Of a DNA stretch of 64,000 nucleotides, positions 10,352 to 23,491 are shown in pieces. The notes under the pieces were generated by a model. It did not search any database. It worked only from the letters and a program-made list of their open reading frames with translations, and had not been told where the DNA came from. Made by a program: the position numbers and the translations under genes. Source of the stretch: Mesocentrotus franciscanus (Eukaryota; Echinodermata; Echinoidea; Camarodonta; Strongylocentrotidae); the NCBI GenBank assembly GCA_037976565.1, contig CP137666.1:1116001-1180000 (forward strand), in the 5' to 3' direction. Each line of letters starts with the position of its first letter. The stretch's first letter is position 1.

Positions 10352-13238
10352 ATGGCGTCATCCCCTGAAACTCCAAAGTCACCCCCTGAAACTCCGAAGT
10401 CACCCCGCTCTAAAATGGAGGCAACAAAGACCGACACCCATGGTCGCTTGTACCGCATCAAAAAAACATGCGCACGTGTTCGGCTCCTCGATCTCGACAA
10501 CGAAGAAGCTCGGGTCGACATCGCTATCTTACGTCGGATCTTAGGAATAGGCGTCAACGACCTCCGGGATGTTCTTCGTCGCAGCGCGCATGTCCACGTT
10601 GACTTGATGCCGATGAAGGAAGCTCCTCGTATATTCCAGCGGAGCAGTGCCCTATGGAACGTCGTCAACATCCGACTCGCCAACGGTGAACCAGTCGATA
10701 AAGCAGCAACCATCTTCGCCAATCCAGCCGCTTACTTCATGGGGAAACGAAACATGCAGATACCATTCAAACGATCAAGGCCTTGCATCAGACCAGAGAT
10801 GACCGGCATGGCAGTGGAGGCGATCTGGAGTATCTTCGCCGAGATGGATGTCGATAAGATTGAAGTCAAGGTCATGTTGGAGAAACTGAAGGGTCGTTTC
10901 AGCAAGAGTGAGCTACCAGTGATACATGGAGAGAGTAAATCTCTTCCTCAGAGATTCCGACGCTGGTTTATGACCATCCCGCTCTACTTCACGCTTAGAT
11001 GGGGCAAGGTGAATTTGAGCTTTCAGATTTTTTTAAATTTCCATATCACAAATTAAGCAATGAACGAACATTTTGTTTGCAATTTGTTATGCTTTGATTG
11101 ACAGTGCAAGATCAGCTCACCAAAATGAATCATAATGTTGATTATAATTTTGAAAAATATATATTTATACATATTTTACGGCATGAAGGCAATATGTAAA
11201 TATTGAGACAAACGAGACCAAACTATTCCGTTTGTCCGTTTTTATTCTTGTCAACAAGGATGGAAATTACTCATATTTCCATCTTTGAGAACGTTGTCTT
11301 AAATAATCATAAGTTCTTTAAGTTTGGAAGTACGAATAACGTAAAAAAATATCCCACGAACTTTATAAAAAATAAATCTTGTCAAACTTTCCATCCCCAT
11401 TAAAATATCTCTCTGTTTTAAAGGAGGAAGGAGCGACCATGATATCTCTTCATCCAGGGTTTGTCGAAGCCGACATTCAGAAGGAAATTCGACGTCGTGC
11501 CCTTGTTCTCTTCAAGCGACGCAGCAGAAGACGTAATCGTAGCCGTAGCCGTAGTGTGGGAAGTGAGCACAGTGATGGCGACATCTCCGTCGTCGAAGAA
11601 GAAGTGCCGATCCCGGCTAGTAGCGGTCGAGTTCCAGTCATCAATGAGTCGGCTAAATGCTCCGTGGTGGTCGATACCCTGTTCAAGGATGCTGCTAAAG
11701 CCGGCATGCTCGTTATCAGCTTCGATTGCAAGGGACCAATTCTAGGTACAGTAGACCGATTTACTAACATATTCAAATTTATGGATAATTCGTCCTGTGG
11801 ACCTAGTGACGAGTTATTCCATTAACCTGTTAATAATGAATGAACTACAATACTTGGAATCCAGTCTTCATACCTTACTTGTTGATATGTCGGGCAAGCC
11901 TCTGGCAAGCTTTCAGGTTGTCAAGAAAAATCTTTGTTTCAAAAGAATGCATATAATTTGAATATGTTAGTAAACCGTTCTATTTAACTTCTTTAAGAAT
12001 ACTAATTGAAGTTTCCTTTTTCTCCTTCCTTTCCGTCTTTCTCTCTAGTCTTTATCTTTAGTATTTGTTTTTATCCTGTCTATCTTTCTATTTTTTTCTT
12101 TCTATTTCTTTCTATCTCAAGCTCCACGACATAATCGCAATAACAATGCGGCAAATATTACGATTCAAACAATGGTTTCTATGATGTATTCTTTTCTTTA
12201 AGTATAAAGGCATAATCTTTGAAAATATGACACAATTGGTATCTGAAAATTCAGTGAAATCTGTGATAACAAATTTCAAAACATCTCTAATAAAAACAGC
12301 TTTGTTACTTCATCAACCAAGTAAGAGCCATATCGCCAATCACCCCGCTGTGCTAGTTTCTTCCAATGACTGGGCTTACTTCCTGCCTTTGCACGTTCAT
12401 GATGAAGTCATTATGTTGTATTTCAGAAGATGATAAGATGGAGGTAACCCTTGTCCAGCTGTCTACCATAGATGGTGAAGTGTGGATATTTGACGTCACT
12501 GAGAAAGAGGGAAAGACATCTTTAATGAAAGAAGGGCGTCTCAAAGAACTACTGGAAGCAGAATGCGTCATGAAAGTAAGACAACATCAGCTCTCTTCCT
12601 CTCTCCCTCTCTATCTCCCCTCCCCCTCTCGCTCTCTCTCTCTCTCTCTATCTCCCTCTCTCCCTCTCTCCCTCTTGCTCGCTCTCTCTCTCCCTCTCTC
12701 CCTCTCTCTTCCAAATAGTCACCATCCTTACTGGCTTGGCTTCCTGATATAGATGCAGATCATGCAGTGTTCATTTATTTTTAAAAGAGTAACAGAAAGA
12801 AAGCCAAAATATCACAAATAATGATTGAGCAAGGCTATTGTATTTTAAGATATGAAGTTGCATGTCTTACTCTGATTAGTATGATATATTTGATGAAGTA
12901 ATTATGGTCTTTTTTCAATTCAATTTAGTTTATTCATTTCCATAAAAATCACATTAAAAAGAACACATACATTTGCAAATAGTACCAGTAATAACATGCA
13001 AAATCTTTCACTGGAATATACATAAGTACATTAAAATATTAAACAATAATGGAAAAAGGGAAGTTATAAAAACCCAAATAAATAAGTTTGTCAAGATATC
13101 TCCCCCAAAGTAAATTAAACAAAATGTGATGAACATGATAAAGATTTGAATTTAAATAAAATTATTTTTCCCCAAAGAAAACTCGTATAACAACAGAAAA
13201 AACAGAAAATCCCATACAAGCCCTACAAATACACACAT

Positions 13239-13272
<34 letters not shown>

Positions 13273-15412
13273 TGGAAAATGTCTACACAAAATCACATGT
13301 GATTAGATGCTGCTTTACACTTCTTTTAAATCCATTGTAATTCATTATAGATGTTATTTTATTTGGCAAAGTATTCCATATTTTTGGTGCTTTATGTTTG
13401 AAAGAAAATAATAAATAAGATTTTTCAACAACCCATAAATGATATTTATTTCTATTCCTCGTATTATAAGTATGAATTGCATTATTGAGTGAAAGCATAT
13501 TGTTAAGTGAACTCGGCAAAAAACCTTGATTGTGTTTAAACAATAAAATTGAGATACAATATTTATTTAATTGATACACATCAAGAATCTTGAGACTTTT
13601 AAATAATGGCCTAGTATGGGCACATTAAGAAGTTAGAGAGCAGATTCTAACCACTTTCTTTTGTAATAAAACAAATTCAATTTTGACTTGTAAGTATTTG
13701 CCCAAACAGACATTAAATGCCTCTTTCTTAAACCCTGTACATCTTTGTGTGCCAATGCATGATGATTGTAATCCTGTTGTTAATTCACAATTTTTATTTA
13801 TTTGAAATCTATTTTAAGGTGATGCATGATTGCCTGAACACCGCCACCAACCTCTTCCGTCAGTTTGAAGTCAAGATGTGTAACGTTTTCGATACAACTG
13901 TAAGCATATACAAATAGCTTCATTTACTTGTACACTAAAGTAACATTTCAACTTCCCCAGGAAACTAATACCGACACTTTGTATTCCGAACATAGGAGCA
14001 TCGCTAGAGGGTCATGGGTATTTCGGCAAAGTTCAAATTTGTTTAACTTGTATGGCAAGTATGACGTATGTGGATCAATCATTTTTCTGTCGGAAGATTC
14101 GAAATTTGTTTATTCCACTAATAGCTGCGAATCCTGATCACTGTTTACATGTGCATACTAGAAAAATATGACAATCTGTCCCTACCAAGATTCATTTCAT
14201 TTCAAGAATAACCGCATGAAGACATTTTATTTCTCATTATGCACGCTATTGTTCTCTTGTTTCAGTTGGCCTACGAGACCCTACTGAACCAATGTAACAT
14301 CTTTCCAGTAGAGCGTGAAGTTACACGACATCGCGTTGAACTGAGCTCTCTATGTGAAATGGTAGGAGAAACATATAAAGGCGAAGATGATAAGATGTCT
14401 GAGATTCTTAAGAACAACCCTCATATGTGGCATGACCGTCCTCTGTCTGAAGATCTAGTCAAGTATGCTGCTGGCACGGTCAAGGCTCTCGTTCCTAGAG
14501 TCTTCAACAAACTCGACCGGTAAGTCTATACATTTTTTCAAAGATTAAGATATTAAGTGTGATATCTGATCGTGTATTGCTCAAACCTATGTTCTTGATA
14601 TTATACTGAACAGCTTTTATGATATGAATGTTATGGTAGGCCTGTTGGAACCAATATGTTTAAATACGATAAATTAATTCCTTCTACTATTGTTTGTTTG
14701 TTTGTTTTTATTTCTGCGTTTTCAAAATAGAACATAATCATATACATAAAGTAACTATTATTTCTTCATTATACATAATTATAAATTTTAAGTACATTAA
14801 ATAAGATGCATACAAACACAAATATTTATCAATGAAAAGATAAATTACAAAAACGCAGGAGATTATTATTCATAAGGGCACGCGTCCAAGGAAATATTTA
14901 ATCGACTTGCTTCAACTTAAATAATTTTTATGAGATTAAATTCATCAATTCATCACTAATTGAAGTGGTGGACATAAACTGAAGTATTAGTGTGCACGAT
15001 TTATTTATTTGACGAATATAATTTTGTGTTAATTACGTAATATAGTTAGTAAATAAATAACCCGACATTTATGATAATTTTGATGCAATTCGACTTAATT
15101 TCAATAATGAATCTTTTATCAAATAAGATGCTGAATTGCAAAGGAGGGTACTATTCACTGTGATACTTTGCGAGTCCCGTCTATAACGTTTATTTGCTGT
15201 AATAGAGCTGGAGGACACGGGTTAAACGACCTCAACGCATGGAGAAATTACTTTACAACACCTAAACCGATACAATTCATTCTGTGGATTTTTAATCATT
15301 TCATTGTATCTTTATTTGTTTTATTGTTTCAAGTCTGATTCATCCTGCATGGCAGCAGTATTTTGATTGGATGTGTGAGGAGACCCTCCACCAGGCTCAG
15401 ACCACCAAGTAG
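10352..15412 (+). CDS. EXD1/Egalitarian-like protein with degenerate (probably inactive) exonuclease domain
   Basis: Exons 10352-11008, 11424-11745, 12427-12575, 13819-13899, 14266-14519 and 15334-15412 join in frame to 513 residues. The N-terminal beta-rich domain (about 30-115) has the same layout as in the neighbour at 18617. A LOTUS-like winged helix (about 150-235) includes RRWFMTIPLYFTL. An arginine-serine stretch (RRSRRRNRSRSRS, about 251-263) precedes the nuclease fold (about 290-500). DEDDy motifs: ExoI is D320-C-K322 where family members have DxE; the ExoII aspartate is T384 in HDCLNT; ExoIII is Y470xxxT474 instead of YxxxD. Three of four catalytic acids are gone while the frame and splice sites are intact. 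This suggests a structural or RNA-binding pseudonuclease, as reported for mouse EXD1 in piRNA biogenesis. The partner and role here are inferred. Confidence 0.88.
11424..11745 (+). CDS. EXD1-like gene A, exon 2: RS linker and altered ExoI motif
   Basis: Acceptor TTTTAAAG|GAGGAAG and donor ATTCTAG|GTACAG, phase 0 to phase 1. Encodes the end of the winged helix, an Arg/Ser-rich linker and ISFDCKG. In the paralogue the same place reads VALDCEG. Confidence 0.85.
12585..12718. repeat. CT-rich microsatellite in intron 3 of EXD1-like gene A
   Basis: Nearly pure TCTC/CCCTCT sequence just after the donor at 12576. Confidence 0.9.
12915..13760 (-). mobile_element. LINE 3' fragment (Jockey/CR1-like reverse transcriptase C terminus)
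   Basis: On the minus strand 13579-13283 encodes a typical end of a non-LTR polymerase, including HTYNTRNRNKYH and KIWNTLPNKI. The 3' tail runs to about 12915. It is 5'-truncated and sits antisense in an intron of EXD1-like gene A. Confidence 0.7.
13762..13818. other. Intron 3 end of EXD1-like gene A
   Basis: Short unique stretch with the TATTTTAAG acceptor; nothing else seen. Confidence 0.3.
14266..14519 (+). CDS. EXD1-like gene A, exon 5: altered ExoIII motif
   Basis: Acceptor TGTTTCAG|TTGGCC and donor GACCG|GTAAGT. Encodes ELSSLCEMVGE, a W-H-D-RPL segment and KYAAGTVKAL. The tyrosine of ExoIII is kept but the aspartate is threonine. Confidence 0.88.
14520..15333. other. Last intron of EXD1-like gene A
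   Basis: AT-rich. A TTTGTTTG tract followed by sequence resembling a LINE 3' tail (about 14690-14880) is the only feature seen. Confidence 0.35.
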
Positions 15413-16764
15413 AAGAACAAGATCGTGATCACACCACTCTCATTAGTCACCAGTCAGGGCTTACTCAAGAAGTACGCTCAGCCAAACAGGGCACTCGCGA
15501 CGATATAGTAGAAGCATGGAATTGGTAGAAGCAAGAAGCTCTTTGATAACTCTTTAGTAGAAGTTATGGTAGATATTGATAGTAGATGTAGAGATAAGAT
15601 TCACTTCCAAATACTCGAGATTACCATTAATGATGAGCTTCACAAATAGTCCAAGTAGTTGACTTTGATATTAATAAGTGAATATTGTTTGGGGTACACG
15701 TACTGCTCTTTGAAGTGAAGCCCCATTGTAGGAAAGTCAATTTATGATTACGACGCTTTGGAAGAAATGCCCATGTTTTATTTTCTCGTAATCCTTTGTT
15801 AAATATGAATGAAGGTTTAGAAAGAACTGTTTGAAATAATCTTGTCACAGTATGTTACTGTATTGAATGGTGTGAAGATGTTTTAATGAGCTTTAAAATG
15901 TAGCCTAATTATAGTTATGTAAACGATTGCAGGATAACTAAAATTGACATCAATTATTTACGTTATCCTTGGTATGCGGTGGGTTATGATAAATCTTGAC
16001 TGATAGAATGTCTTGAAAATCTGATCACGACCATCATTTAGAAAAAAATTAAAAACAAAACAATTGTGATATTCAACCGTTCTTCATTTTAACAGATTAA
16101 ATGGAATATTAAGTCTTAAAAGGGATATAACATAATGTTAACAATTATGATTATGATGGTGGAAAGGTATAGATATACTTCTGTTAGAAAAGTAAGTTCC
16201 TGTCCATCTATGCCGAGGATGACATTATCAAGTCGGTCATGCCGTACCTCGGGTATGAGGTACTGGGTTGTTTTGCTCTAAATGAAGTTTAATTTGTCTG
16301 TTATCGTGGTTAAATGACGTTACAGTCTCTTATACAAGATGTCCCACAAGCTTAGCGATACATGGCACCATCTTAAGAGGTGTTAGCTGTTATTTACTCT
16401 CTTGCGATTGTGTTAAGTATTTTTAAATCGCTATATATTATGCTGATAATCAGGTGTTATCTATGTTTTCTATTTAGATTGTCTGCAAGTATGAAAGTCT
16501 GAAAGTACATTGAATCTATCAAATAATCATCCAGAAGAGGATGAAGGATTATGAATCTACTTTGCTTAGAATTTGCGGTAATTACTTATGTTTTGATTTT
16601 GTTAATCCAACGATAAAGGAGTGCTGTTTTGTTTTCAGTAGGTTTTTATTTGAAGTGTTATATTTCTTTTATTGAACATATTTTTATTTTAATGTTTAAG
16701 TTTATGCAAATTATATTTTGTTACATTTCGTTGACAAAACTCTTAAATGTGAGTATAAAATAAA
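15413..16764 (+). other. EXD1-like gene A 3' UTR
   Basis: Long AT-rich non-coding stretch after the TAG, with a candidate AATAAA at 16759-16764. No ORF with family resemblance. Confidence 0.45.
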
Positions 16765-18520
16765 CCCATGATTTAAAATGAGGTCAACTTAGTGTGATGT
16801 CATTATTTTCATTATAGCTCTCTCGGTATTATACGAGTCGTTGGGGATGCTATGTACGTTATGTCATACTCGGGCAGCGAGGCCGTCTCGTCACTTCACA
16901 CATAAATCGTCTTGTCTGATATTCTTCATTGACAACATTATGAATAGAAAATGCCAGTAAAATTACCATGCTACATTGCATCAGCATGATGAAGAAAACA
17001 AATCTATGATTCCATAAAGACAAAAGTAACGTTCATTAGTCAGAGATTGCTCATAATATTATTGTATTGACTATTAATCATGTTGATTACGGGGGCGAAA
17101 ATCTATGAAAAGGCGATTTTGTAAACTGGAAAGAGTATTAGGGCAAAAGAATGACAGCTTATTCGGTGTAATTTGTCATTATAAACCCATGACAATTTAT
17201 TTTCATTTTTGTAAGATTGATAAAAGGATAAAAGGGTTGTCATATCAATTATTTCTAAATTCTTTACAAGCAGGAGAAAAAAATGGTTTATCGAATATTG
17301 TCGAAAGAGTGGGGCAAACGTCCACAAATATCCCCCTTGGAACCTCCACCGATATACTTCAGATTTTAAAGAGATAAATTGAGAGTGAGAGAAAAAGAAA
17401 AAGAGAAAAATGCTACATCAAATTACAATAATGATTACAAATTTAATAAAAGAATGAGGAGAAGGAGGGGGAGAAGAAGAAGAAAAAAGAAGAAGGGGAA
17501 GAAGAAGAATGATACATAATTTTGTTGTGTTTGTAAAATTATGTATTTCTATATCTCTGTTTGCGTACTGTAAATGCGTAGTGTCTGTTATAATACAGGA
17601 CGTAACGAGAGGTATTGAGAAATTCCCTTCCTTCACTTCCACCAGAGTGTGGGCAAACAATGTAATCGCCAGGCTGTCCGGGCAATAAAGAATAGATGGA
17701 TCCGAAAGGGAACAGAACGTGACAGACAAGCAGTCCAATCATGTACGCAATGCCCGCCTACATACAAAGGGGTCGGGTCAATAATATATTGAACCGCGGA
17801 CTAGACCAGCCTGGGGAATCCCCGACTGGGTTTTCCCGGTGCGGGCTTAGTCTAGGAATATATACCCTTCACTTTACAGTCGGGAAGGTCATGTTGTTTC
17901 CAGTGCTGTACAATAGCTGGGATGGGTATGATTGCTCTAATTAAAGACTGAAAAGTAAAACTACACGTTCTTGACAGGCGTGATAAGCGTCACGGTAGAA
18001 CTCTTTTTACAACGTGCCTCATAAAAAAGCAGTCTTTCTAAACCACTGCTCATTATATACAAACATGAGTGACATTAAGTACCATATGGACCTTGATATC
18101 CGCATGAAATTAGTCGATAATACTGTAGTTTTATATATTTCTATCTGTTGTATTCTTCGTGATTTCCCGGGGGGAAAATGTCGGGGGAAGTCCATTGCCC
18201 TTAATCTCTTACCCGGCCCCTCTCCCTCCTATGAACGATCGAATGTCGGGACAGTGGTAGACTTTGCCAGTTTTCAAACATGCTTCCCCTCCCTTCTAAC
18301 TATCCTCGATCCGTCTTTTCTACTCCATGGGCCGGAAATTGGATTCATTCATCAATTATTTCGCAAGTAAGTCTACGTTAGTAACTAACTCGCATAATAT
18401 TGCGAAACTAGAGAGACCTTGAAAATAGATGATAATTATTTGAACGCCGTGTAGTAGTGTCAATATCACAACAGATTGTTGATAACGGGCGCACGCACGA
18501 ACAAGGCTCACAATGACTGG
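16765..18520. other. Intergenic between the two EXD1-like genes
   Basis: Contains purine-rich sequence (17380-17510) and short chance ORFs. No gene or clear transposon recognised. Confidence 0.4.
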
Positions 18521-18528
18521 TATATAAG
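18521..18528 (+). promoter_or_regulatory. TATA box of EXD1-like gene B
   Basis: TATATAAG lies 89 bp before the ATG at 18617, a fitting distance for a short 5' UTR. The upstream paralogue shows no such box. Confidence 0.5.
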
Positions 18529-18616
18529 CCTCAAACATCAACAGTATATAGAGACATAAATATAGCGCTGAATACACTGCCTATAATTCAAGTTATCAAC
18601 AAGTAAATGATCCACG

Positions 18617-21600
18617 ATGTCGTCACAATCTGAAGACACAGAGGTTTTATTCCTTCATGATCTGATAGGACGTGTAACAGACATCGATGAAAATTCAGTC
18701 ACTTTTACTGCTTGGAAGTCGAGCTATGAAACACTTGAAGCAAAACTCACTGGTATTAGCATTCTTCGGAAGTCTACAAGTTTCAAGAAGGTAGTCAGTA
18801 ACTTGAAGGATTTCCTTTTAGAGGGTGACGAAGTCGTAGTCAACATCAAACAGGACAAGACAAACCAGACACAGTGGAATGTAACACGCGTGCGATTGTG
18901 CCCTGATCAACGACCACCGCACTACGATGTCGTAAGAGATTACTTCGTGAGAGGAAAACATGGCCCTGCTCGATGGCCGAAGACACAATTCAAATGCCAC
19001 GTACCCAGTGCACGCGTCGGCGAGATCGTTTCAATCATGAGCGAGATCTTACAACGATGGTGCAAGATTCCCATCAAGCTCTTCCATGATATCGTCGATG
19101 AGTACTGCGATGATCTGGGAGGAGTGTTCAAATCTTACATCAAGACTGTGAGAGCCTTAATAAGTTTTATCCGTACTGTTCCTCAGTATTTCTACATGGA
19201 TAATGATGACAGAGTATGCATGTACGAGGGATTCGATGATGAACTTTTCAAGACAGAGTTTGCAGAAAGATGCTTGGTAAGAATTTATTTGAAAATACAT
19301 GTATATCAATGGCAAACTATATGGTTGTGAATTGGAGCTTTATAAAACCGAGAATGTTTTATGATCATGCCTGATGATATAAAAGAGCCGCAAACAAAGT
19401 GTTGAAAGAAGAATATTTCAGTGACATGGAATGATAGTTTGGTATAACTTATCAAGTGTTGGATCGGGGGATGGAGGGAGGGGCAATTACTGTTTGTGCA
19501 ACAGTCAGTGAAAATATTAAGGTAACAATCACTCAGTGTGGTATAACTTTTATTCTTTTTCATGATATTATGCTTTTCTATATTACTTATTTGACGTGTG
19601 TCTATAACATAATTATGACTTGAAATCTTGTCGTAAGATATGTTATGAGCAAAAATATTTTGTTGATTGTTTTCTTAGTTATCCTTTTGTTTGAAAATAT
19701 GAATATCTGTTTATGATAATGATAAAAATCAAACGACTTTATAATCTTTCCTATACGATATTGACAGTATGACATTATCAAAACGATTAAAACTTGAATT
19801 AATTTATCTTTAAAACAAGAAACTTGTCCATAATTACGGCACGTTTTTACTAATCTTTCGTATTTACTGTCGCACTTTGTAAAAATATTTCTTCGACAAT
19901 TGAGATTTTTTTTTTTTTGGGGAGGCTTTAAGGATTTAGGGGCTTAAGGCTCTTACATTCATTTTCTACATGTACCTCGCCTAAATTAATTTTTATTGGA
20001 GAGTGGGGGTTGAAAATGCCTCTCACAAATTGAGTTTTGAAACAATGCTATTATAAAGTACATCTTTCCTCACCCTTCCGATTCACGTACAAATCCTGGA
20101 TGTACATTAGCTAACATACTCCGGAAGTTTGTAATGAATCATAATACATTGCGAAATACATTCTCATGACAATGTTAACTGTGAATTATTAAAGCAACCA
20201 TCGCTGTACAACTTTGCTTTTTTCGGCTCTCTTTGAAATAAAACACTTTTGAAAGTGTGTAGGTCGTGCATATAAGCGAGCATATTAATACATTATTTAT
20301 TATTATATTATCATAATGAAACGTGTCTACTTAAACGTGTGTGTGTTGGGGGTGAAGCCCCGATTCCGCGACCCTATTTGTAATTGAATAGCGTTTTAAG
20401 CCATACAGTATTATGTTTGTTATTTTTGTTATGCTATCGTACTCAAAACATTTTGTTGTGTTTGTTATATTTTGTGTTACTTTATGTGTCTTTAAATTGG
20501 ATATGAGTTATCTACGATGTGTAATGATGACAGTATTGTTAATCCATGTTTCATTTGTCATCTTAGTCTATCCCACAATGGAATCGATCATACCCACTGA
20601 GTGAAGTACAAGTTATCCAGACTGTTAGAGATGGGTATGCGGTCCTCCAGCCCCTCCTCCAGAGAGCAGAGAGACTGCATGACACCGGTTCGAATCCTGG
20701 CCTAGTAGTCGCTTTAGATTGTGAAGGATGTTCACTGAGTTAGTATTTATTCTTCTCTTTACTTGATCTGTGAACGTAAAGATCTCTTCAAATTGTACCT
20801 TTATACAGAAAAGGATAAATGGTGACCTTTCTCTTTTTTTGTCATTGTCTATATAAACACTAACTATATTCATATTAAATAGTGGTATAGTCCTCGAAAG
20901 GAAAATAATGCTCGATTTGTAGGGTAGGGAAAGACATACCAGGTATTTATAGATGGCGGAGGTCAAACAACGGATAGGCCCTTTTTACTTGTTCATACAA
21001 TGTTTTTAAGAGATTGAAAACAATTTATTTCGGTGAAGTTGCACCAATAGCTTTCTTGCGGGAAGCCGGCGTCATTGTTATCTCTTCGACTTCCAGTGTC
21101 TAGATAAATACCACTAAACTATATTTGGTGTTTCCCTGTTCATAATGGTGTGTTAAAAGTGATTCAGCATTAATGTGGGTAATCTCTAACTCCCATAACC
21201 TATCTTTCATATATGCTTATCTATGTCTTTATAGGTAAGACTGGACGTCTAACTCTGCTACAGATAGCCACCATGGAAGGCAAGGTATATCTCTTTGATG
21301 TCTACCGATGTCCTTATCTCTTTCATGATGGTCTTCTTGCTGACTTCCTCCAAAGCGAAGCTGTCCTCAAGGTATATTATACTTGAGTGAAGGGAGGGGG
21401 GGGGGGAGCAGTCGCCCTTAAATAATTTTCTACATAAATGAAGAAAAGAAAAGGGTCTCAACCTTACTATTTAATAGAAGTCTATTTAGCCTATTATCAT
21501 TCTTCAAGGCATGGAGATGTCTTTTAAATCTTTATGTCTAATTGTTTTTTGAATGTCATGTGGTATAAAAGGAGACATGCTTTAAGTAGCGGATCCAAGA

Positions 21601-22961
21601 CTGTCAGAAGGGATACCGGAAGATTTAAAAATCTTTGTGTCCCTGGGAAGAGTAATTAGGGAGGTGCAGCCAAAATGTTACCTTCCTAGATTCACTTTAA
21701 ACGTTGGTGTAATTATAGCAGGGACAACTATATGTAACTATTATACACTGATAAAAAAATATATATTATATATCAAATTTGGAATGCCCCCTAATGAAAA
21801 AATACATGTATATTCAATAAAAAATGAATTGATGTTTGATGTTTATCTTTATTCTTAGGTGATACATGACTGCAGAAAAGATACGGCTGCTCTTTATCAT
21901 CAGTTTGGTATAACCCTTACCAATATATTTGATACCTCGGTGAGTAAAAAGACCTTCATGATTCATTAAATCTCATAGAACTTGATGATATACGAATAGA
22001 AAAACAAATCCATGTATTAAATATATACTACCGAATATAACGCGACAAATAGCCTTATAAATGCATTTTATCTGTAGCGTATTAATAGGATGTAAGGGGC
22101 CCTGGCTTCGTAGATATAAGCTATAAGGTAAGGGTTATGTGGGTCAAATTCGTATTAAAATTATAGTAATCCTTGGACTCACCTTATCATGTATTAAAAA
22201 GTTCCTCGCCGTGCAACTTCCAAGATATTTTCTGTCCAGTGCACGGGGAAGTGGCAGGTCAGGGAAAATCAGAGAACGAATCCGAATTCGTGGTATGCAC
22301 TTAACTTTAGTTATCACCAAATGTTATTTCTTCTAGGTTAACTGACAAGCTGTAAATCAATCGATTTCTTTCCAGATTGCATATGTAGTCCTCCAGAACC
22401 AGTGTCAAGTAGCAGGAACTAAGCCTAGGCCTAGGATTAGCTTCCAGAATCTCTGTGAGATGATTGGTGAGGAGATGGACTTAACAACCAAGAATAGTAT
22501 CAAGAAGAAGATGATGTATATACCAAACTTCTGGGCTACACGACCTCTGAGAGCTTACATGATCAACTATGCAGCCTCTGATGTCTACATTCTCCTACCG
22601 AATGTCTACCAAGTATTAGACGGGTAAGAATAATGCATACATATTAATATTGTTTTGACAGGAGGAGGAGGAGGAGGAGGAGGAGGAGAATGAGGAGAAG
22701 GAGGAGAAGAAGGAGAATAAGAAGAAGAAGAAAGAAGAAAGAAGAAGGAAGAAGGAAGAAGAAGAAGAAGAAGAAATCTATCAGACCATCTTTAAGCTGT
22801 TGAAAAGATGTTTAATGTAATATCATAAATTATAATTAATAAGTTATGATATCTGTATCACTTTTGTTGTTGTTGCTTTCTTCAGATTGATTCATCCTTG
22901 GAAGAGTGTGTTTCAGCTCATGTGTCAGGATGCAATCAGAAAAGAGATCGAAGATATCTAG
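18617..22961 (+). CDS. EXD1: EXD1/Egalitarian-like DEDDy 3'-5' exonuclease, catalytic residues intact
   Basis: Exons 18617-19276, 20567-20738, 21235-21371, 21859-21939, 22376-22623 and 22886-22961 join in frame to 457 residues. The N-terminal beta-rich domain (about 10-95) contains LIGRVTDIDENSVTF and ends QWNVTRVRL; it resembles an OB/Lsm-type fold. A LOTUS-like winged helix (about 130-205) contains FIRTVPQYFYMDNDD. The nuclease domain has D271-C-E273 (ExoI), HDCRKD with D331 (ExoII) and Y415xxxD419 in NYAASDVYIL (ExoIII), so all DEDDy acids are present. Family knowledge: Drosophila Egalitarian binds RNA, and EXD1 acts in germline piRNA biogenesis. Exon sizes and phases match the upstream gene, so the pair arose by tandem duplication. 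The donor GTTAGT at 20739 is slightly unusual but restores SKTGRLTLLQ. Confidence 0.9.
19277..20566. other. EXD1-like gene B, intron 1
   Basis: AT-rich, with no recognisable repeat or exon. Gene A encodes an Arg/Ser linker at the start of its second exon that has no counterpart here. Confidence 0.4.
20567..20738 (+). CDS. EXD1: EXD1-like gene B, exon 2: intact ExoI motif
   Basis: Acceptor CATCTTAG|TCTATC, donor CACTGA|GTTAGT, phase 0 to phase 1. Encodes VALDCEGCSL, the DxE motif that the upstream paralogue has changed. Confidence 0.85.
21372..21858. other. EXD1-like gene B, intron 3
   Basis: AT-rich non-coding sequence with a short G-run near 21400. Nothing else recognised. Confidence 0.35.
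21940..22375. other. EXD1-like gene B, intron 4
   Basis: Non-coding; only short chance ORFs and no repeat recognised. Confidence 0.35.
22376..22623 (+). CDS. EXD1: EXD1-like gene B, exon 5: intact ExoIII motif
   Basis: Acceptor TTTCCAG|ATTGCA, donor GACGG|GTAAGA. Encodes FQNLCEMIGEE, WATRPL and NYAASDVYILLPNVY. Confidence 0.9.
22661..22770. repeat. (GAG/GAA)n microsatellite
   Basis: Imperfect GAG then AAG/AAGA repeats in the last intron of EXD1-like gene B. Confidence 0.9.
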
Positions 22962-23491
22962 AATGGATACAGGGCAGATTCCATCAAAGATCTTCCATGT
23001 GCTTCAACTTATAAGTTATGGTTTAACTCTATTTCATCACTAAGTCTACATCTCATCCACTCTTATGACATGCTTCTCCACGTTTCCTTGTGATACCCCC
23101 CTCTCTCTCTCTCTCCCTCTTTTCCCCACTCTCACTCTATTTCCCTGCTCTCCCTCTCTCTTTAGCTAATCTCTGTCCCTTTCCCCCCCACTCTAATCTC
23201 TCTCTCTTCACCTGCTCTCTCCGTTATGGCCACCAGCCCCCGCCCCCTCTCTCTCTATCCCTCAACATCATTTTCCTGCTTTTATATCCCCATATTTGTT
23301 CTCCACAAATCATGTTGAGCCATTATTGTACATAAGAGTTTACATTTTCTATAAAATATAGACATGTTTTTATGTTGTTTGTAACAGGCTGGGTTTATAA
23401 GAATGTTTTCAAAGGAAATCAACTTTGTCATAAATGCTAAAGACTGATCTGAATGGATAAGAAATGAGCATGTAGAGTTGTCTTAAATAAA
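22962..23491 (+). other. EXD1-like gene B 3' UTR
   Basis: Contains a CT-rich low-complexity tract (about 23095-23275) and a candidate AATAAA at 23486-23491. Confidence 0.5.

Noticed and set aside
10186..10722. 178-codon minus-strand frame
   Set aside because: Antisense shadow of the first exon of EXD1-like gene A, which has the better family match and splice sites.
17760..17880. Possible inverted repeat around CCGCGGACTAGACC and GGGCTTAGTCTAGG
   Set aside because: Match is short and interrupted; not convincing as a hairpin or element end.
20690..20701. tRNA B-box match GGTTCGAATCC
   Set aside because: It is inside a coding exon (TGSNPG). The flanking bases do not form a five-pair T stem and no A box or acceptor stem is present.
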